Shown here piece by piece: positions 50,047-58,232 of a DNA stretch of 64,000 bases (its first letter is position 1; every line of letters begins with the position of its first letter). This stretch comes from HRBIN23 sp046294495. Lineage in GTDB: Bacteria; Chloroflexota; Dehalococcoidia; Lucifugimonadales; HRBIN23. The notes under the pieces were generated by a model. The model ran no database searches, was not told the origin of the DNA, and saw only the letters and a list, made by a program, of their open reading frames with translations. The translations under genes were made by a program, and so were the position numbers. The stretch is from NCBI GenBank assembly GCA_046294495.1, contig JBKBKV010000003.1:1-64000 (forward strand). Direction: 5' to 3'.

Positions 50047-52080
50047 TTACGCCAGCAGACGGCGACGGCCGGTGAGGTAGTCCACCAGCATATACTGGCC
50101 CAGGCGCTCCGGGCTGGTGTAGAACACCCGCCCCCGGTTGATGCGGGTCATCTGGTCTACGAAGTCCATTAGATAAGAGTTACGGTCCAGCATAAAGGTA
50201 TTGATGATGATGCCCTTACTGGTGCACCGCTTCACCTCCTTCAGGGTCGCGCGGATAGTGTGCGGGCTAGGTGGATACTGGAGGAACAACTGCCCCCCCT
50301 CCAGGTGGGCAGTTGGCTCCCCGTCGGAAATCATCAGGATCTGGCGGGTTCCGTTGCATCGGGCTAGCAGTTTCTGGGCGAGCATCAGCCCGTGCTGGAT
50401 GTTGGTGTAGGGGTCAAACTCGTCCCAAGTCAGATAGGGAAGCTTCTCGGGCTTTATTTCCCGTGCATAAGTAGAAAACCCTACGATGTGGAGGCGGTCC
50501 CTAGGGAACTGGGTGCGAATGAGGTTGTCCAGCGCCATGGCCACCTTCTTGGCCGCTAGGAAGTTGCCCCGCATAGCCATAGAGAGGGAGAGGTCTATCA
50601 TCAGCACCGTGCTGGACTGAACGAACTGCTCCATCTGGTAGACCTCAAAGTCCTGTAGGCGCACCCGTATAGGGGTATGGGGGCCTTCTCGGAAAAGGGC
50701 GTTGAAGAGGGTGCGTTGCAGGTCGGGGTCAAAGGGGTCGCCGAACTCCCAGGCCTTGTTTTCGTAGGTGCGCTCGCCTGGCCCGAAGCGCCATCGGGAG
50801 ATGTGCTGCCCGCTGCGGTCGCGCCGAATGTAGGTAAAGATCTCATACAGGGCCTTCTGCCCTAGCTTGCGCACCCCCTTGGGGGTTAGTTCCAGGCGGC
50901 CACCAACCCTCCGTATGTAGCCGGCCTGTTCCAGCACATCGGCCAGGCGCTGCAAGTAGGCTGCCTCCTGTGCAGTTTCTGGGCCTAGCACCTGCTCCAT
51001 AAGGGCCATGTCCAGGCCCCCGGGTGTGGCCCCCTGCTGGAAGCGGCGCAGTTGGCGCTCTAACTCGTCCATCTGCTGGAGGCGCTCCATCACATCCAGG
51101 GCTTGGGGCAGGTCCAGGGGCTCCTGCCCTTGAAAGGGGTATTCCCGGCGCAGAGGGCCCATGGGGAAGAGGTCTTCAAGGTTGAAGGCCATGCGGGCCA
51201 GTTCCTGAACTAACTCCTGGTCCTGTAGGGCCTGCTCCAGCACCTGCTCCAACTGGCGACGCTGTTCTGGGGAGAGGCTCTGCAACAGGGACTGCAGGTT
51301 GGCCGCCTGGCGCTGGAGGTGCTCCACCAGTTCCTCCAGGGTAGTAGGGGGCTGGCGGCCGAAGAGGTGGTTCCATTGCTCCAGGAACTGCTGGAAGTTG
51401 GGCTGTCCCCCCCGACGGCGCTCTTCCAGGAGGCGGTTCAGGTCCTTAAGAAACTCCTTGAGGCGCTGGATGTCCTGTGGGCCTAGCCTTTGCAGACCCT
51501 CCAGCAGGTCTTGGAAGGTGCGCTGTAACACCTGTTGTTGCAGGGATTGGAGCAAGCGGTCAAAGCGCTCTTTGGCCTCCGGGCTGGTGAACTCGTAGTC
51601 TTTCAGGCGCTGGATAGCCGAGGCCGGCTCTGGGGGAAGGGTGTCAAGGAACCGGTGGGCCTGCTCCAGGGAGCGCTGGAGGCGGCGCAGGAGGTCCGCC
51701 TCCAGGCCCCCGCCCTTTCCCTCCTGCTGAATGCGTTGCAGTTTCTCCGCCATCTCCTGGCTTCGGCGGGCCAGGGCCTCCCGCTCCAGGCGCAGGATAT
51801 CTTCCAGTTCCTTCTGGATATTCCCTAGCACCGAAGAGAGGTTGTATCGGTCCAGCACCTCCTGCCGACGCTGGCGCAGGCGCTGGAGGAGTTCCTGAAC
51901 GCCAGGGAGGCGCTGGCCGTAGCGCCCCCGCAGGCCACGCTGTAAAAGGGAACGGAGGGCGGTGCCCACATCCCCCTGCCCCATGAGGCTTTCGGAGAGT
52001 TGCTCCATAACATCATCCTCGTGGAGCGGAAACTCGGCCTGGGTGCCGTCCCAGCGGGAATACCTGTAGAAAAGCATCAT
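50047..52080 (-). CDS. VWA (MIDAS) domain protein, CobT/ChlD-like
   Basis: The 677-residue protein has a long Gln/Leu/Arg-rich helical N-terminal region (about 25-345), probably coiled coil, and a middle domain (350-470). A C-terminal von Willebrand A domain carries a complete MIDAS: DLSLS (496-500), the threonine of YTNIQHG and the aspartate of SDGEPT. Such proteins partner MoxR/ChlI-type AAA+ ATPases in complex remodelling or chelatase assemblies. It starts at tandem ATGs, three bases after the methyltransferase stop, with its Shine-Dalgarno inside that gene's end. Confidence 0.88.
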   Translation of the reverse strand: MMLFYRYSRWDGTQAEFPLHEDDVMEQLSESLMGQGDVGTALRSLLQRGLRGRYGQRLPGVQELLQRLRQRRQEVLDRYNLSSVLGNIQKELEDILRLEREALARRSQEMAEKLQRIQQEGKGGGLEADLLRRLQRSLEQAHRFLDTLPPEPASAIQRLKDYEFTSPEAKERFDRLLQSLQQQVLQRTFQDLLEGLQRLGPQDIQRLKEFLKDLNRLLEERRRGGQPNFQQFLEQWNHLFGRQPPTTLEELVEHLQRQAANLQSLLQSLSPEQRRQLEQVLEQALQDQELVQELARMAFNLEDLFPMGPLRREYPFQGQEPLDLPQALDVMERLQQMDELERQLRRFQQGATPGGLDMALMEQVLGPETAQEAAYLQRLADVLEQAGYIRRVGGRLELTPKGVRKLGQKALYEIFTYIRRDRSGQHISRWRFGPGERTYENKAWEFGDPFDPDLQRTLFNALFREGPHTPIRVRLQDFEVYQMEQFVQSSTVLMIDLSLSMAMRGNFLAAKKVAMALDNLIRTQFPRDRLHIVGFSTYAREIKPEKLPYLTWDEFDPYTNIQHGLMLAQKLLARCNGTRQILMISDGEPTAHLEGGQLFLQYPPSPHTIRATLKEVKRCTSKGIIINTFMLDRNSYLMDFVDQMTRINRGRVFYTSPERLGQYMLVDYLTGRRRLLA

Positions 52081-52083
52081 ACA

Positions 52084-53274
52084 CTACCCCTTATGGCCTC
52101 TGCCCATCGCATACGCCGGGGATGAGGGCGCCTCCTCCATACCCAGTTCCCGGCGCATAATCCCACAATACTTTGGCTCAATATCCACCAGGATGAAGCG
52201 CCTCCCCAGCCTCTGGCAAGCCTTCCCTACCGTGCCAACACCGGCGAAAGGGTCGAGCACCACATCCCCAATGAAGGAATAATAGCGCACCAGTCGCTCC
52301 ACCACCTGCAGGGGGAAAACAGCCGGATGCTCCGGGTGGTGCGCAGGGCGAGCATACCACACATTGGTTACCTCATACCCGTCGTCAATACGCGACGCCT
52401 CTACCGCCTCTCTATCGGGATGGCTACGGATGTTCCAGTCAATAAGCCTCTGGGTGTGTTTGCGGTAGACAAGGAAGTATTCGGTAACGGGAACGGGTTT
52501 GTATTGCAGGGGATGGCGGTCCGCGGCGAAACGCCTGCCCCGTCCAGTGTTCCACCCAGCCCCTTCGGGCTTCACCCAGATGATGTCGTCCAGGAAGTCA
52601 AAGCCCAGCCGCTCCAGGATGGCGTTGATATGGAAAGGCACCGGGATGCGCTGGCTAGGGTGCTTACGGGTAGGGCGGCGCACCAGCACCGGGGAGGCGT
52701 TCACGATGAGGAAGCGCCCCTCTGCCAGCACCCGATGGCACTCTCGGAAGACTGCCTCCAGCGTCTCCAGATAATGCTGGTAGGTGGCGAACTCCCCGTA
52801 TTGTGGCTTGGCGTTGTAGTAAGGGGGGGAAGTCAGCACTAAATGCACATACCCCTCTGGAAAGGCCCGCAGCACCTGGCGCGCATCGCCACAGATAACC
52901 TGGCTGGGGAGGGGGTCAATGACAAGGGGGCGCTCGGTTGGGGGGGCTGTGGGAAGGGGATGGGCCTTGGCATATCCCAGGCGAGCCAGGATGATACCTG
53001 GCGGAGTAGCCTGCACTACCTCTCCATTGGCGCACCCCACCATCACCTCCCCCACCACCACGCCCCCATCTGGGGCCATTAGGGACACCCTCCACGCTCC
53101 GTAGCGGTCGTCCACCTCTGGCAGGCCCGGGGCTAGGGCGGCTTGGGGTGGGAGGTTCTGTGCCACCCACTGGAGCACCCGCTCCCGCGCCTGCTGGGCT
53201 GTGGCCACTTGCCCCAAGCGGGCGGCAAGGCGGTTCACCCTTTTCCCACGCCGTGGGAAAACAGACACAACCAT
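52084..53274 (-). CDS. DNA methyltransferase (beta-class, m4C or m6A) with unknown N-terminal domain
   Basis: The 396-residue protein has catalytic motif IV TSPPY at 148-152 followed by the AdoMet motif DPFAGVGT at 341-348. This motif order marks a beta-class amino-methyltransferase; TSPPY is common in N4-cytosine and found in some N6-adenine enzymes. Residues 1-120 form an additional unrecognised domain (with YGAWRVSLMAPDG and VVQATPPGI). The ATG at 53274 with AGAGGTGGGC ahead is preferred to a GTG five codons earlier. No restriction nuclease is encoded beside it. It lies between the MoxR and VWA genes. Confidence 0.85.
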   Translation of the reverse strand: MVVSVFPRRGKRVNRLAARLGQVATAQQARERVLQWVAQNLPPQAALAPGLPEVDDRYGAWRVSLMAPDGGVVVGEVMVGCANGEVVQATPPGIILARLGYAKAHPLPTAPPTERPLVIDPLPSQVICGDARQVLRAFPEGYVHLVLTSPPYYNAKPQYGEFATYQHYLETLEAVFRECHRVLAEGRFLIVNASPVLVRRPTRKHPSQRIPVPFHINAILERLGFDFLDDIIWVKPEGAGWNTGRGRRFAADRHPLQYKPVPVTEYFLVYRKHTQRLIDWNIRSHPDREAVEASRIDDGYEVTNVWYARPAHHPEHPAVFPLQVVERLVRYYSFIGDVVLDPFAGVGTVGKACQRLGRRFILVDIEPKYCGIMRRELGMEEAPSSPAYAMGRGHKG

Positions 53275-53302
53275 GCCCACCTCTTCCACCCGCAGCCGGG
53301 GG

Positions 53303-54706
53303 TTATCCCTTGTAGCGGAAGCGCCCTTCTACCCGGTCACGATTGAGGCGTCGGTTGAGGTGCAGGCTCTCCAGCACGAACTCCACCACTGAAGCGAAGA
53401 GAGCCTCGTTTTCCTGCACTTGGAACTTGCGCAGGGCTGGCTCAAAGCCCTCTATCCCCCTCAGTTTCTCCACATACACGAAGGAGGGGATGGCGGTGCC
53501 AGTCTCCACAACCAGGCCCTCCTCAAACTTCTGCACCAGGGGGTCGAACTCCCGCACATTGAAGGTGCGGTTGAAGGTGTTCAGGACGGCCTTCTTCAGC
53601 AGTTCCTCAATGATGCGCCCCTCTCGCCCTTCTTCCACCGTCTCTAGTTCCAGTTTGCCAGCAGTAGAGGCGAAGATGAAGGGGAGGTCGCTTATGCGGG
53701 GCACCGCTACCCCTTCGTTGTAGCGAATGGCACGGCGCAGGGCGGCTGCCAGAAGGGTCTCGTAGTTGGATATAGTTACCCGCACCGACACCCCAGAGCG
53801 CTGGTTGATATCTGGGCTTCGCCTGGCCAGTGTGGTAAACTCGGCGACTATCTCCTTCATAAATCCGGGCACTTGCACCCTATCGTCCATATCGGGGAAG
53901 TGCACCCGCTCCTGCTCCACGATGGCCAGTTCGTCCTCCAGGGTGCGAGGATAGTGGGTGCGGATTTGGGCGCCATAGCGGTCTTTCAGAGGGGTAATAA
54001 TGCGCCCACGGTTGGTATAGTCCTCCGGGTTGGCGCTTGCCACCACATACACATCCAGAGGCAGGCGAATCAGATACCCTCTAATCTGGATATCCCGCTC
54101 CTCCAGGAGGTTAAACAAGCCCACCTGGATCCGTTCAGGCAGGTCTGGCAGCTCGTTGACGCAGAAGATGCCTCGGTTCACCCTGGGAATAAGACCGAAA
54201 TGTATGGTCAGTTCGTCGGCCAGGTAACGCCCCTCGGCTACTTTGATGGGGTCTACCTCGCCGATGAGGTCGGCAATGGACACATCAGGGGTAGCCAGTT
54301 TCTCGGCGTAGCGGTGCTCCCGCGGGAGCCAGGAGATTTCTACCTGGTCGCCGTATTGGGCTACCCGGTCTCGGCACGCTTTGCAGATGGGCTTGTAGGG
54401 GTTATCGTTGATTTCGCACCCGGCGATAACGGGCACCTCCTCGTCCAGCAGATACACAAACTGGCGGATGAGACGCGATTTAGCCTGCCCCCGCTCCCCC
54501 AGGAAAATGATGTCCTGCCCAGCAAGGATAGCGTTCTCTATCTGTGGGATAACGGTGTCCTCGTAGCCGATGATGCCGGGGAAGAGGCGTTCCCCCTTGC
54601 GTAGTTTCTCAATAAGGTTCTTGCGCAGTTCCTCTCGCACCGACAGCACCTGGTAACCGCTGTGGCGCAGTTCTCCGATGGTCTTGGGTCTCCCCCTATC
54701 GGCCAT
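53303..54706 (-). CDS. MoxR/ChlI-type AAA+ ATPase
   Basis: The 467-residue ATPase has the Walker A variant GERGQAKSR (70-78) and a Walker B region GIFCVNELPDL, both characteristic of the magnesium-chelatase/MoxR-related group with an Asn-Glu-Leu instead of the usual acidic pair. A three-cysteine segment (Cys97, Cys108, Cys111 in CKAC) follows Walker A and may bind zinc. The C-terminal half is the helical lid. It is the first gene of the MoxR-methyltransferase-VWA-TPP run. The VWA protein two genes later is the expected partner. Confidence 0.9.
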   Translation of the reverse strand: MADRGRPKTIGELRHSGYQVLSVREELRKNLIEKLRKGERLFPGIIGYEDTVIPQIENAILAGQDIIFLGERGQAKSRLIRQFVYLLDEEVPVIAGCEINDNPYKPICKACRDRVAQYGDQVEISWLPREHRYAEKLATPDVSIADLIGEVDPIKVAEGRYLADELTIHFGLIPRVNRGIFCVNELPDLPERIQVGLFNLLEERDIQIRGYLIRLPLDVYVVASANPEDYTNRGRIITPLKDRYGAQIRTHYPRTLEDELAIVEQERVHFPDMDDRVQVPGFMKEIVAEFTTLARRSPDINQRSGVSVRVTISNYETLLAAALRRAIRYNEGVAVPRISDLPFIFASTAGKLELETVEEGREGRIIEELLKKAVLNTFNRTFNVREFDPLVQKFEEGLVVETGTAIPSFVYVEKLRGIEGFEPALRKFQVQENEALFASVVEFVLESLHLNRRLNRDRVEGRFRYKG

Positions 54707-54743
54707 TGCCCTTTGCCCCCAATCCTCTGCAGTCTTGACTTCT

Positions 54744-54773
54744 ATTATCCCATATTTGGGACGCGGGTAGCAG
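54744..54773 (-). promoter_or_regulatory. Candidate promoter of the MoxR operon with a palindrome
   Basis: On the minus strand CTGCTA (54768-54773) and GATAAT (54744-54749) are 18 bases apart. A palindrome TCCCA-TATT-TGGGA (54748-54761) fills the spacer and touches the -10, a typical position for a repressor site. Confidence 0.45.
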
Positions 54774-54799
54774 TATCTTGGCAGGATGCTAGCCCCTTG

Positions 54800-55000
54800 T
54801 CAACTGCAGGGTGGAGAGGGCCATCGCTCTGACAACGATGAGTTTTATCTACCCTTCCTCCTGGACATTATCAGCGCCGAGTGGGCCGCGGAGGGTGGTA
54901 ACCATCTCCTTGCCCACTACAATGAACTCGCTGTAACTGTTGCCCTTGCGGTTGGGATTGCCCAGGTAAACCTGGGGCCAGAGCCATCGGGGCAAGTGTC
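54800..55000 (+). pseudogene. Degenerate coding fragment (copy B)
   Basis: In the frame starting at 54786 the translation contains DNDEFYLPFLLDIISAEWAA followed by EGGNHLLAHYNELAV. The core 54872-54922 matches copy A near 25.9 kb at 43 of 51 bases, mostly with synonymous differences. After about residue 60 the frame loses protein-like character. A short real gene is possible, but the relation to copy A favours a remnant. Confidence 0.4.
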
Positions 55001-55078
55001 AACCTACACCCCTCAGCACCTCGCTCAGTCCACCCCTCCCACCAACCATATCCGTAACAGCCCCAGGGCCCTGCCCCC

Positions 55079-55108
55079 TTGGCACCTACAACAGCGCAGT
55101 GCTATGCT
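55079..55108 (+). promoter_or_regulatory. Promoter of the csoR-copA operon
   Basis: TTGGCA (55079-55084) and TATGCT (55103-55108) are separated by 18 bases, with a TGC extension before the -10. Confidence 0.6.
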
Positions 55109-55117
55109 GGAAGTGAA

Positions 55118-55132
55118 CCCCCACCCAGGGGG
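55118..55132 (+). promoter_or_regulatory. Candidate CsoR operator
   Basis: CCCCC-ACCCA-GGGGG lies between the -10 box and the csoR start codon. CsoR operators are known as G/C-tract pseudo-palindromes, so autoregulation by copper-responsive release is plausible. Position and composition are seen; binding is inferred. Confidence 0.5.
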
Positions 55133-55147
55133 GAGGGGAGGGTTAGC

Positions 55148-55417
55148 ATGCTGGCCGAAGTGCGGGAGGATGTGCTCAAACGCCTTGCATCTGTGCAGGG
55201 GCACCTGGAGGGTGTGCGACGGATGGTGGAGCAGGACGCTTACTGCGTGGATGTCCTGAAGCAACTGTTCGCCGTCCAGCGGGCGCTGGACAAGATTGAA
55301 CAGGCCATCCTGGACGGCCACCTGAAGACCTGCGTGGTGGAGGGCATCCGGGGCGAACGCACCCAGCAGGTGCTGAAGGAACTGTCGGAAATCTACGCAC
55401 TGGCTAACCGCTCATAG
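55148..55417 (+). CDS. csoR: Copper-sensing repressor CsoR family protein
   Basis: The 89-residue all-helical protein has the CsoR-type Cys-His-Cys copper ligands Cys33, His58 and Cys62 (AYCVDVLKQL and GHLKTCVVEG). Members of this family repress copper efflux genes until Cu(I) binds. The ATG at 55148 follows GGGAGGGTTAGC; a longer frame from 55079 would start inside the -35 box and is rejected. copA follows after 10 bases. Confidence 0.92.
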   Translation: MLAEVREDVLKRLASVQGHLEGVRRMVEQDAYCVDVLKQLFAVQRALDKIEQAILDGHLKTCVVEGIRGERTQQVLKELSEIYALANRS

Positions 55418-55427
55418 GAGGAAAGGG

Positions 55428-58001
55428 ATGGATCCTTCCCACAAGAAGGCCACTCTGCCTATCCAGGGGATGACCTGCGCATCCTGCGTGGCCCATGTTA
55501 GCGCAGCCCTCCAAAGGGTCCCCGGTGTGGCAAAGGTAAGCGTGAACCTGGCCACCAACCGCGCTTACCTGGAATACGACCCCAACCTGGCCACCGTCAA
55601 GGCGATGAAGAAGGCTGTGGACGAGATTGGCTACACCGTTGTGCTGGAGCAGGCCAAGTTCCAAGTTACTGGTATGATGGGCTCCCACTGGGAGGAAGTT
55701 ATCAGCAAGGCCTTGGGGGAACTGCCAGGGGTTTACCGCGTGGTGGCCAACGCATCTGCAGAAAGCGTGCGGGTAGAGTTTGCCCCAGACATCACCAGCA
55801 AGGCTGAAATACGGAGGACGATAGAGGGGCTGGGCTACAGCGTTACAGAGAAAGTGGAGGGCGCCGAGGCTGCCGATCGGGAGCGAGAGGCCCGCCAGAA
55901 GGAGATACGCCGCCAGGGGCTGAACCTCCTGGTAACCACCCCTCTGGCCCTGGCGGTTATGCTGGGCACCTTCCAGCCCTACTGGGGCCTCTCCCGCGTT
56001 GTCCCGGATCTCCTGCACAACAAGGTCGTCCTTTTCCTCCTTACCACACCCCTGATTATCGGCCCTGGGCGGCAGTTCTTCGTCAACTCCTTCAACGGTC
56101 TGCGCAGGGGCCTCACCGATATGAACCTTTTATACGCCACGGGCATTGGAGCAGCCTATCTTATCGCCGTTATCAACACCTTCTGGCCCAACGCCGGCTT
56201 TGGCGGACGCATGGCCACCTTCTACGAGGCGGCCGCCCTCCTGACCTGGTTCATACTCCTGGGGCGCTACCTGGAGGCCGTTACCCGCGGGCGCGCCTCC
56301 GAGGCCATCCGCCGACTTATGCGCTTCCAGCCACGGCGGGCGCGCCTGGTGCGCAATGGGGAAGAGGTGGAGGTGCCGGTGGAGGAGGTGGAGGTGGGCG
56401 ACCTGCTGGTGGTGCGCCCAGGGGAGCAGGTGCCGGTGGACGGCATTGTGGTAGAGGGCTACTCCGCCGTGGACCAGTCCATAATCACCGGGGAGAGCAT
56501 CCCCGTGGAGAAGAAGGCCGGGGACGAAGTTATTGGCGGGACGCTGAACAGGACAGGCTCCTTTACCTTTCGCGCCACCCGAGTGGGGCGAGAGACGGCC
56601 CTGGCCCAGATCATCAAACTGGTAGAGGAGGCCCAGACCTCCAAGGCCCCCATTCAGAGGCTGGCAGACACGGTGGCCGGGCACTTCATCTTCTGGGTGC
56701 ATGTGCTGGCCCTGGCTACATTCCTCTTCTGGTATTTCGTTGGGTATGACCTCTGGTTCAGCCCTAACACCCGCCTTATGCTGACCCCATACACGCTGGC
56801 CGGGGCCAGCGCTGTGGGGTTCGCTGTGCTCATCTCCATTGCTGTGCTGGTTATCTCCTGCCCATGCGCTGTGGGCCTGGCCACTCCGGCGGCCATAATG
56901 GCCGGGACGGGCAAGGGGGCCGAGCACGGCATCCTCTTCAAGGGCGCCGACGCTGTGGAGGCCGCCACTAAGGTGCAGGTTATGGTCTTTGACAAGACGG
57001 GCACCCTAACCAGGGGGCAGCCAGAAGTAACCGATGTGGTGGCCAACGGGCTGGTGGAAAGCGAGGTCCTGCGCCTGGCCGCCGTGGCCGAGGTGCGCTC
57101 GGAACATCCCCTGGGGGAGGCCATTGTTCGCGCGGCCCGCCAACGGGGCCTGGCCGTCCCCGATCCCGATGCCTTTGAAGCCATCCCGGGCCGAGGCGTG
57201 GAGGCGCTCAGCAACGGCCACAGGGTGCTCCTGGGCAACCGCCGACTTATGGCAGAGCGGAGCATCCCTCTGGACAGCCTGGCCTATACCGCCGAGCGGC
57301 TAGAGCAGGACGGCAAGACGGCCATGTTTGTGGTGGTGGACGGGCACCCGGCTGGGGTCATCGCCGTGGCCGACACCCTGCGGGAGACTACCCCCCTGGC
57401 AGTGAAAGAGCTTCAGCGCATGGGCATCCGCGTGGCCATGCTCACGGGAGACAACCGCCGCACCGCAGAGGCCATCGCTCGGCAGTTGGGGATGGACCGG
57501 GTGCTGGCCGAAGTGCTCCCCGGCGACAAGGCCCAGGAGATAAAGCGTCTACAGGAGGAGGGTTACCGGGTGGCTATGGTGGGCGATGGCATCAACGACG
57601 CCCCCGCCCTGGCCCAGGCGGATGTGGGCATCGCCATGGGGGCCGGCACAGATGTGGCCAAGGAGACCGGCCACATCATCCTGGTAAAAGACGACCTTCT
57701 GGATGCGGTGGCAGCGTTGCAGGTGGCCAGGGCCACCATGCGCCTGGTCAAGCAGAACCTGCTGTGGGCCTTCGGCTACAACACCGCTGCCATACCCCTG
57801 GCCTTTGGAATCCTCTACCCCTTTGTCCACCAGATGGTCAGCCCAGAACTGGCGGCTTTCCTCATGGCCATCAGTTCCCTCTCGGTAACCCTGAACACCC
57901 AGCGCATGCGGGCCTTTGTGCCGGGTATCCGTCGTCGCTACAAGGGCCTGCCCACCCCTGTGCCCCGGGAGGCCCCAGCCCCCGTTGCAACAGGGAGGTG
58001 A
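55428..58001 (+). CDS. copA: Copper-translocating P-type ATPase CopA
   Basis: The 857-residue P1B-1 ATPase exports Cu(I). It has an N-terminal HMA domain with GMTCASC (Cys17, Cys20). A second HMA-like fold at about 78-145 has MMGSH in place of the CxxC site. The actuator motif TGES is at 354-357, the membrane copper site CPC at 478-480 and the phosphorylation loop DKTGT at 522-526, followed by TGDN and GDGINDAPAL motifs. Eight membrane helices are expected. The ATG follows AGGAGGAAAGGG. Confidence 0.97.
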   Translation: MDPSHKKATLPIQGMTCASCVAHVSAALQRVPGVAKVSVNLATNRAYLEYDPNLATVKAMKKAVDEIGYTVVLEQAKFQVTGMMGSHWEEVISKALGELPGVYRVVANASAESVRVEFAPDITSKAEIRRTIEGLGYSVTEKVEGAEAADREREARQKEIRRQGLNLLVTTPLALAVMLGTFQPYWGLSRVVPDLLHNKVVLFLLTTPLIIGPGRQFFVNSFNGLRRGLTDMNLLYATGIGAAYLIAVINTFWPNAGFGGRMATFYEAAALLTWFILLGRYLEAVTRGRASEAIRRLMRFQPRRARLVRNGEEVEVPVEEVEVGDLLVVRPGEQVPVDGIVVEGYSAVDQSIITGESIPVEKKAGDEVIGGTLNRTGSFTFRATRVGRETALAQIIKLVEEAQTSKAPIQRLADTVAGHFIFWVHVLALATFLFWYFVGYDLWFSPNTRLMLTPYTLAGASAVGFAVLISIAVLVISCPCAVGLATPAAIMAGTGKGAEHGILFKGADAVEAATKVQVMVFDKTGTLTRGQPEVTDVVANGLVESEVLRLAAVAEVRSEHPLGEAIVRAARQRGLAVPDPDAFEAIPGRGVEALSNGHRVLLGNRRLMAERSIPLDSLAYTAERLEQDGKTAMFVVVDGHPAGVIAVADTLRETTPLAVKELQRMGIRVAMLTGDNRRTAEAIARQLGMDRVLAEVLPGDKAQEIKRLQEEGYRVAMVGDGINDAPALAQADVGIAMGAGTDVAKETGHIILVKDDLLDAVAALQVARATMRLVKQNLLWAFGYNTAAIPLAFGILYPFVHQMVSPELAAFLMAISSLSVTLNTQRMRAFVPGIRRRYKGLPTPVPREAPAPVATGR

Positions 58002-58004
58002 AGG

Positions 58005-58232
58005 ATGAAAAACGCGGCTCGCCTAAGCGCTCTCATCTACCTGGGCGGCGCCCTCCTGGTGGCCGGGGCATTCCTGGGTCTGGCAACTCTGAGGGGTGAG
58101 CGCTCCTGGGCCAGCCGAGGCATCGGCGCCGCCTGGGTCCTCCTCCTCACCACCATTATCCTTATGCCTGTAGTTATCCCCTGGATGAAGAGGCGTATGG
58201 CCAACGGAAAGAGAGAAGGAGGTGCACCGTGA
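58005..58232 (+). CDS. Small two-helix membrane protein in the copper operon
   Basis: The 75-residue protein has two predicted membrane helices (about 8-28 and 40-60) and a basic C-terminal tail. It starts three bases after copA with GGAGGTGAAGG upstream and overlaps the start of the next gene by four bases. I do not recognise the family. It may be a copper-export accessory or a small assembly factor; no metal-ligand motif stands out. Confidence 0.7.
   Translation: MKNAARLSALIYLGGALLVAGAFLGLATLRGERSWASRGIGAAWVLLLTTIILMPVVIPWMKRRMANGKREGGAP

Larger units (their letters stand above)
54707..55147. other. Intergenic region between the MoxR operon and the copper operon
   Basis: This 441-base gap contains the MoxR promoter at the left, a decayed coding fragment (54786-55000) and the csoR promoter and possible operator at the right. 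An open frame from 54786 encodes a fragment related to the remnant at 25.87 kb, then runs out of recognisable sequence and overlaps csoR in another frame. No intact gene is supported. Confidence 0.5.
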
